DNA of 10,768 nucleotides from contig JAQIWT010001445.1 of NCBI GenBank assembly GCA_034696485.1, forward strand, positions 1-10,768, written 5' to 3'. Each line of letters opens with the position of its first letter. Position 1 is the first letter of the stretch. The notes below the pieces were generated by a model, which worked only from the letters and a program-made list of their open reading frames with translations, had not been told where the DNA came from and ran no database searches. Positions 6,955 to 10,768 of the stretch are shown piece after piece. Source of the DNA: Isohypsibius dastychi (taxonomy: Eukaryota; Tardigrada; Eutardigrada; Parachela; Isohypsibiidae). The translations under genes and the position numbers were made by a program.

Positions 6955-8502
6955 TCATGTTTCGGCATTTATGGAAAACTCAATCTGGTTTGCTTCACCA
7001 GTAAGATCGTTTTTCGCACAGTCAATAGGATAATAAATCATGCGTCTGGTGAATGCAATATTCTGAACTCCCGGAAGTCTGTACAATTCACCTGCCTTTC
7101 GAAATTGAATAAGCTCAGGATTCTGCTTCAAATGTTCTCTGAGCCATCGGTACTCTGTGCTGCAATGCAACCTCCAGAGATAGCTTCTTGTTGACAGCTC
7201 GAAAGTTGGCGAGATACGCCAGTCAAATGCCATTGTTTTCAAACTGGTCAAGCTCTCGAAAGACGCTTCCTCAATTACGGCGATTGTACATTTCCGGAAA
7301 AGCAGCATTCTAAGGTTGCTGAATTTGATGGTATCCGCCCTGATGAGGATGCTTGTGCAGTCAGAAAACGTGAGTTTCAAAAGGTTGGGTAGATGTAGCC
7401 CGGCTAACGTGCTCGAACTAAAATCGGCCACGTCAAATATTTGAAGTGTCATCAAATTTTCAGAGACAGGATTGAGAGACACAGGTTTCAGCTCTTTTTT
7501 GCCAATCAACGATAACGTGACTGGGCTGGATGGCAGTGTTTGCCTCACTTGCTCCAAATGCAACTGAATATCATTCCATGTCGAGGAAGAACTGCATTCA
7601 AAACCAAAAAATCCAGCTGTGCAGTTTGCCCAGCTGGAGACGCGACAGTTCTTCGTTTCGAGTGACTTGCATCTGGCATCGCTCAGACTTCCCCGTTTCC
7701 ATTCGGGGAGTGGAGAGGGGGTCACATCAGCCGGAGAGCTTCGCGTGGCTCTAGTGTTTTTAGCAACAGTCGTTTGTTGAGCAGGAATTGATCTGGTTCC
7801 AGTAGTTTCAGATATTTGCCGACTGGATTTTAGCATAGATAATCCAGGAGCATATATTGTTGTTGGAACTGGTGGAATTGTCGTTGGTTTGGAATCGGGC
7901 GAAGGCACGGGCTGGGAATCCCATGAAAACACATACGAAATAGTGTTCTTATCCGCGACCGGTAGTGAGTTTTTCCGTAATCTCTGGAGGCGACACTCGC
8001 TTGCGCTTTTGAATGACGCGACTTGGCAATGTGGATGCAAGAAACATACATCTCTACACAAGTTCTCGGTCCAGTCAGATTTGTATGCTTGACCTATGCT
8101 TTTGTTTCCATATTGGATGTCCTCTCCATAAAATGTGACTCCGGGAAGTCGGGAAGAATTTTTTGGAGTTGCAGCAAATATCGAAAAATCGTCTTTGTAG
8201 ACGAACTTCATGTCTTTGGTTCCGTCATAACCCGTACATGTACCAGTATCTGCGTCAAACTCCGCCATATTGCACTGCTTTGTGCAGGAACGAGCACAAG
8301 CATCTCTATCTGCTGTTGCCATCTTCCAGAGTTCATTCCCAGCTCTCGATACAAGCCTCAAATTATCGAAATGAGCGGTAGATATTAGCCTAATCCCATC
8401 AGGCGCTGAAATTAACAGGTTGCTCTGTTGTGTCTTTGTGTCGCATGACCCGAAAGACTTTACCTGGGATTGATGTTGGCGGGGTCGGTGCGACGTGATC
8501 AT
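6955..8502 (-). CDS. PAN-PAN-leucine-rich-repeat protein
   Basis: A 515-residue open frame. Residues ~34-113 form a PAN/Apple-like domain (Cys 69, 73, 77, 89). Residues ~120-194 form a second, better one, starting LPGVTFYGEDI with Cys 149, 153, 159, 170 spaced C-x3-C-x5-C-x10-C. A Pro/Thr/Ser-rich linker (~195-275) looks like an O-glycosylated stalk. Four cysteines (278, 286, 294, 303) precede leucine-rich repeats (~327-428; LPNLLKLTFSDC, FSNLRMLLFRKC, FESLTSLKTMAFDW). A C-terminal cap follows (LHCSTEYRWLREHLKQNPEL, Cys 447, 495). PAN domains bind protein or sugar and LRRs bind protein, so an extracellular recognition or adhesion role is inferred. No membrane segment or GPI signal is seen at the C-terminus. 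The ATG at 8502 lacks a signal peptide. I think the real mRNA splices 8463-8406 and starts further upstream, making the first ~32 residues of this frame spurious. Confidence 0.82.
   Translation of the reverse strand: MITSHRPRQHQSQVKSFGSCDTKTQQSNLLISAPDGIRLISTAHFDNLRLVSRAGNELWKMATADRDACARSCTKQCNMAEFDADTGTCTGYDGTKDMKFVYKDDFSIFAATPKNSSRLPGVTFYGEDIQYGNKSIGQAYKSDWTENLCRDVCFLHPHCQVASFKSASECRLQRLRKNSLPVADKNTISYVFSWDSQPVPSPDSKPTTIPPVPTTIYAPGLSMLKSSRQISETTGTRSIPAQQTTVAKNTRATRSSPADVTPSPLPEWKRGSLSDARCKSLETKNCRVSSWANCTAGFFGFECSSSSTWNDIQLHLEQVRQTLPSSPVTLSLIGKKELKPVSLNPVSENLMTLQIFDVADFSSSTLAGLHLPNLLKLTFSDCTSILIRADTIKFSNLRMLLFRKCTIAVIEEASFESLTSLKTMAFDWRISPTFELSTRSYLWRLHCSTEYRWLREHLKQNPELIQFRKAGELYRLPGVQNIAFTRRMIYYPIDCAKNDLTGEANQIEFSINAET
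8406..8463 (-). other. probable intron near the 5' end of the PAN-LRR gene
   Basis: CCCAG|GTAAAG donor at 8464/8463 and a CTGTTAATTTCAG acceptor at 8406-8407, 58 bases, the size of other introns here. Removing it changes frame and joins APDGIRLISTAHF (in the large exon from 8405) to the upstream piece ending PTPPTSIP. The unspliced frame stays open by chance, so an ORF finder would miss this. Confidence 0.5.
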
Positions 8503-8535
8503 CGATAACAGATACTAATTCCGACCCTCTTGCCT
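8464..8535 (-). other. probable upstream exon of the PAN-LRR gene
   Basis: 72 bases between an acceptor (GTCTTGTTTTAG at 8536-8537) and the GTAAAG donor. Both junctions fit the phase of the large exon. It reads ARGSELVSVIDDHVAPTPP then TSIP. No start codon or signal peptide is found here, so at least one more 5' exon is expected upstream. Confidence 0.4.
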
Positions 8536-8898
8536 CTAAAACAAGACACCAGACTGATCTCTGCTCTATTTTTGTTTCTACATACTAACAACGTATCTAA
8601 AATAGGATTTACCGGGTGCATGTGTCAGCATCGAAGGTCCTTGGTTGTAATCAGCGGATGCCGTAATATCTGCGTACAAGAATTTTGTTGTACACCGCAG
8701 ATCAACAAAGATGTCAGAGCATACTTGTAGGTACTGATGCCAGCGACAACCGAAGGAAAATAATATAACAAAATCTCCGTCCCAACATTCCGTTTGGTTG
8801 TTATAACCAAGCCGTAATTCTAGTTCTCAACAAGGTCGGATCGGTATTTTCCAGAAAAGAGGAATCAGATTATCGAACTGAAGACATTCTCGTACGCA
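8536..8898. other. stretch expected to hold 5' parts of the PAN-LRR gene
   Basis: The minus strand should contain the promoter and first exon of the PAN-LRR gene, but I could not identify a signal-peptide exon or TATA box. The minus frame 8625-8810 is moderately hydrophobic but begins at TTG, not ATG, and is not called. Confidence 0.3.
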
Positions 8899-9419
8899 CT
8901 ATGCGTGCTTTTGACAATGTTTGTCTATTGCAATGCCCTCATCAAAAGTCGAAAAAATTGCTTGCTGAGCTCGACTGGAACAACCGTGAGCTAGAGGCGT
9001 ATACAGTCTCTCTAACGTCTTTTGGTGGGGATTGAGAAAGGTTTCGGTTCCGGATATCGTAGCAAGGCAAACTGTTCTTGAGTGTTGATTGACCGATTGC
9101 TGACTTCACTCCTTGGATGACAAGCCACACAGGCTTGGTAGGTCTCCACCAAAATGCTGATGCGTTCAGCTTTCAGTGAAGTATGCTGAGCTTTGGAATA
9201 TTGAATGCATAGAAGCCGGATTTGGTACTTCACAGAAGTGCCATATCCGGCTACTGAAATCTTGAGTGGATTTTGTAATGTGATTTCGCAGCTGCTCTAC
9301 TCTAGCAGGGTCAGCCAACGAGGTACCGTAGACAGGAGCCGGCAACAAAGGTTTGATGATGTCTTGTCGCTCGTTATCTAGGGCGTGAGAATACGATCTT
9401 TGTAAGCATCTTGGAATGC
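8899..9419 (-). CDS. three-exon gene of unknown function, 3' end complete
   Basis: Exon 9419-9229 (acceptor GAATACAG) reads DIIKPLLPAPVYGTSLADPA, RVEQLRNHITKSTQDF and RIWHFCE. A 43-base intron (9228-9186, donor GTACCA) leads to a 36-base exon, 9185-9150, HTSLKAERISIL. A 50-base intron (9149-9100, donor GTGGAG, acceptor GAAGTCAG) leads to exon 9099-8899, which reads QSVNQHSRTVCLATISGTET, LNPHQKTLERLYTPLAHGC and IFSTFDEGIAIDKHCQKHA before a TAG. All joins are in phase. Without splicing three overlapping frames each look half-coding, which made the model necessary. About 143 residues are readable; the 5' end is unknown and no ATG opens the first exon. No family, membrane segment or signal is recognised. 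Donor GTACCA is the weakest point. Confidence 0.4.
9214..9252. repeat. tight 18-base hairpin
   Basis: Arms 9214-9231 (AGCCGGATTTGGTACTTC) and 9235-9252 (GAAGTGCCATATCCGGCT) pair at 16 of 18 positions around a 3-base loop. It spans the proposed donor at 9228 of the unknown three-exon gene, so it may affect splicing or be a small inverted duplication. Confidence 0.75.
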
Positions 9420-9498
9420 CTGTATTCGATATGATGCTTTTCAGCAGTAAACAACGGCAACTATAACATGTAGTTTCATAGCTGTCTGTCTGCACCAA

Positions 9499-9671
9499 CG
9501 ATTTAAAAGAAAAATGCAGATAGTATACAGTTCTTGCTGGAGGAACGGACCGTACTCACAAATTTAATGCAAAACAAATTTATATAAATAGACGACAAAA
9601 GTAGTATTTACAGTATGTTTTTCAAAAACTTCGTATACACAAATAAAAACTTTGTATTATAAAGCGTTTCG
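9499..9671. other. AT-rich spacer with polyA- and TATA-like words
   Basis: Strongly AT-rich. On the minus strand ATTAAA (9563-9568) lies about 105 bases past the stop of the Kelch-like exon and is a plausible variant polyadenylation signal. TATATAAA-like sequence at 9579-9591 could serve as a TATA box for the minus-strand gene ending at 8899. Neither can be confirmed from sequence alone. Confidence 0.3.
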
Positions 9672-9989
9672 TCAGCGTTCATTTTTTCTAATTTTCCATG
9701 GCGTCATCGCTTCCAAAGTCCCGGCGGTCCGCAGGTCAGCTTCATAAGAGAACCATGCGTTTGTCACGAGGTTGAAGACACTGACTTCGTTTTTGCACAT
9801 TGAGCAGACGTATTCGGTCGGATCGTGTTGAACATGTTGCCAAACAAATTTCGCTCCAGGAGATCGTATTTGCGTTGTTATTATTAGTTGATTGCAAATG
9901 GTCATGCCAGTATGCCATAGATACGTCTTCAGCTCTATTAAACGTGGAAGAAGAGTATTAATCATGTCATACCCTGCTGCACTTTGATT
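9672..9989 (-). CDS. Kelch-like C-terminal exon
   Basis: A minus-strand frame, open from a stop at 9990-9992, ending in TGA at 9672. It reads AAGYDMINTLLPRLIEL, then TGMTICNQLIITT, VWQHVQHDPTEYVCSMC, VSVFNLVTNAWFSYEADLR and TAGTLEAM. The patterns YD-x5-LPRL, G-x3-CNxxLII and VFNLVTNxW resemble blades of Kelch beta-propellers (YDpxxnxWxxl...vfDlxTnxW), the usual C-terminal part of BTB-BACK proteins. The diglycine typical of Kelch repeats is not seen, so the call is tentative. The first ATG is at 9965, but an exon entering from an acceptor near 9981-9989 (ATCAAAG or CAGCAG) is more likely. No further exons are identified up to 10768. A related fragment lies at 6628-6879. Confidence 0.42.
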   Translation of the reverse strand, partial: NQSAAGYDMINTLLPRLIELKTYLWHTGMTICNQLIITTQIRSPGAKFVWQHVQHDPTEYVCSMCKNEVSVFNLVTNAWFSYEADLRTAGTLEAMTPWKIRKNER

Positions 9990-10162
9990 TCATCGACAGA
10001 CAGAGCCATTTATGCCACGGTGCCACGAGCGATACAAAACAATCGTTTGAACATCCAGTAGAACAACTGAAAGGCCTTCGCGCCATTTTAAAAGGATGGA
10101 CAGAGACGTATCAATAAAACATACCAACATGAACGGAGGGTGCATTAAAAATCAGTGATTAT
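9990..10162. other. spacer, no supported gene
   Basis: No domain, RNA gene or repeat is visible. A 5' exon for the Kelch-like gene could lie here or further right, but I cannot point to one. Confidence 0.3.
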
Positions 10163-10194
10163 TATCTATCTATATCTATCTATCTATCTATATC
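10163..10194. repeat. TATC microsatellite
   Basis: About seven TATC units interrupted twice by TATATC. The plus-strand open frame beginning here (10155-10526) is produced by this repeat and the tandem units downstream and is not called as a gene. Confidence 0.85.
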
Positions 10195-10304
10195 CCTACT
10201 CCCTACTAACTAAAAACTGCTCGTCGCAACTCCTCCCACAGTTTTTGACGGAAAAATCTGGTTTTGGGCTCAAACGATCCGCTCTGGCGTGCCATCATGT
10301 CATA

Positions 10305-10670
10305 GGGGTCTGGTTTTTTGATGTTTTACATCCTAGATTTTTGACGGAGCTCAAAGCGTGCTATCGTAAGCTCCATGTTGAAGCATATCCTAGGAACCAA
10401 CATTTGACCTTGGTCCGTGAAAGAATAAATGTTAAGGTTATTCAAATTGAAATCCAAACACAATGGAGTCTAATGTACCAGCCCAGGGGTAGGGGTTTTT
10501 TGATGTTTTACATCCTAGATTTTTGACGGAGCTCAAAGCGTGCTCTCGTAGGGGTCTGGTTTTTTGATATTTTACAACCTCGATTTTTCAAGGAGCTCAG
10601 AGGGTGCTCTCGTAGACTCCATGCTGAATCATATCTGAGCAACCGGTTTTGACCTTGATCCAAACATTTT
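10305..10670 (+). repeat. tandem direct repeats, about three copies
   Basis: Copies A (from 10305), B (from ~10489) and C (10551 to ~10670) share GGTTTTTTGAT and TTTTTGACGGAGCTCAAAG-type sequence. A 10312-10368 and B 10494-10550 match at 56 of 57 bases. B stops at CTCGTA and abuts C directly. A and C both continue with CTCCATG(T/C)TGAA(G/T)CATATC, then AACC(A/G) and TTGACCTTG(G/A)TCC, so the full unit is about 120 bases and B is truncated. A more degraded copy may start at 10239 (TTTTTGACGGA). No coding potential; probably part of a satellite or repeat family continuing past the window. Confidence 0.85.
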
Positions 10671-10699
10671 CCTGTAGGCCCTTGTTTGACTCGTCAAGG

Positions 10700-10756
10700 T
10701 TGCCGGTAACTAAGGTATCTGGGAGGGGAAGTGGGAGGGTGGTCAGATACCGGCAA
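10700..10756 (+). repeat. inverted repeat enclosing a G-quadruplex motif
   Basis: GGTATCTG (10714-10721) pairs with CAGATACC (10744-10751). An interrupted outer match, TTGCCGG (10700-10706) with CCGGCAA (10750-10756), extends it. The loop carries four G runs, GGGAGGGGAAGTGGGAGGG at 10721-10739, with spacers of 1, 4 and 1 bases, which fits the standard quadruplex pattern. The first G is shared with the stem. Confidence 0.6.
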
Positions 10757-10768
10757 TAGCCGTAAGGC

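Noticed and set aside
10155-10526. 123-residue plus-strand open frame
   Set aside because: It is built from the TATC microsatellite and tandem repeat unit A, with isoleucine/tyrosine low-complexity at the start and no domain.
1-10768. CRISPR array, tRNA or rRNA genes, bacterial operons or phage genes
   Set aside because: No regularly spaced repeats, no cloverleaf or rRNA-like sequence, and no ribosome binding site pattern was seen. The coding signal is intron-split and eukaryotic.

Overview
The window looks like nuclear DNA of a small-genome invertebrate animal. There are no long bacterial-type genes. The coding signal falls into short exons joined by short GT-AG introns, most of them 43-71 bases, in frames that fit only after splicing. 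The recognisable domains (BTB-BACK, PAN/Apple joined to leucine-rich repeats, a Kelch-like end, and a lysosomal/gastric-type lipase relic) are typical of metazoa. A tardigrade or another ecdysozoan with compact introns is a guess from intron size and gene content; nothing in the sequence names the species.

Layout. Positions 281-1283 (minus strand) hold a four-exon BTB-BACK adaptor gene whose 3' end is unresolved near the window edge. Positions 1284-2653 show no gene. A short plus-strand frame from 2654 resembles the start of that BTB gene and is probably a decayed copy. A GC-rich block with GCCCCGAGG and GGGGCC words lies at 2904-3107. A small phase-consistent three-exon gene of unknown function is on the minus strand at 3719-4123. 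Plus-strand lipase-like pieces run from 4378 to about 5212 with stops, frame changes and no clear catalytic serine, so this is called a pseudogene. Unknown plus-strand coding-like pieces lie at 5724-6154.

Positions 6628-6879 contain a minus-strand fragment sharing a 15-residue block with the frame at 9672-9989. It overlaps a striking 52-base inverted repeat (6775-6826 and 6872-6923). This repeat lies just downstream of the best-supported gene in the window, a minus-strand secreted or surface-type PAN-PAN-LRR protein (6955-8502, probably with another exon at 8464-8535). An unrecognised three-exon minus-strand gene follows at 8899-9419, then a Kelch-like terminal exon at 9672-9989. The right end is repetitive: a TATC microsatellite, about three tandem copies of a ~120-base unit (10305-10670), and an inverted repeat enclosing a G-quadruplex motif (10700-10756).

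The genes do not form a pathway. The main theme is local turnover of BTB/Kelch-type sequence, with one apparently intact BTB-BACK gene, one relic of a BTB start, and two related Kelch-like ends. All splice models are by eye and need transcript support.
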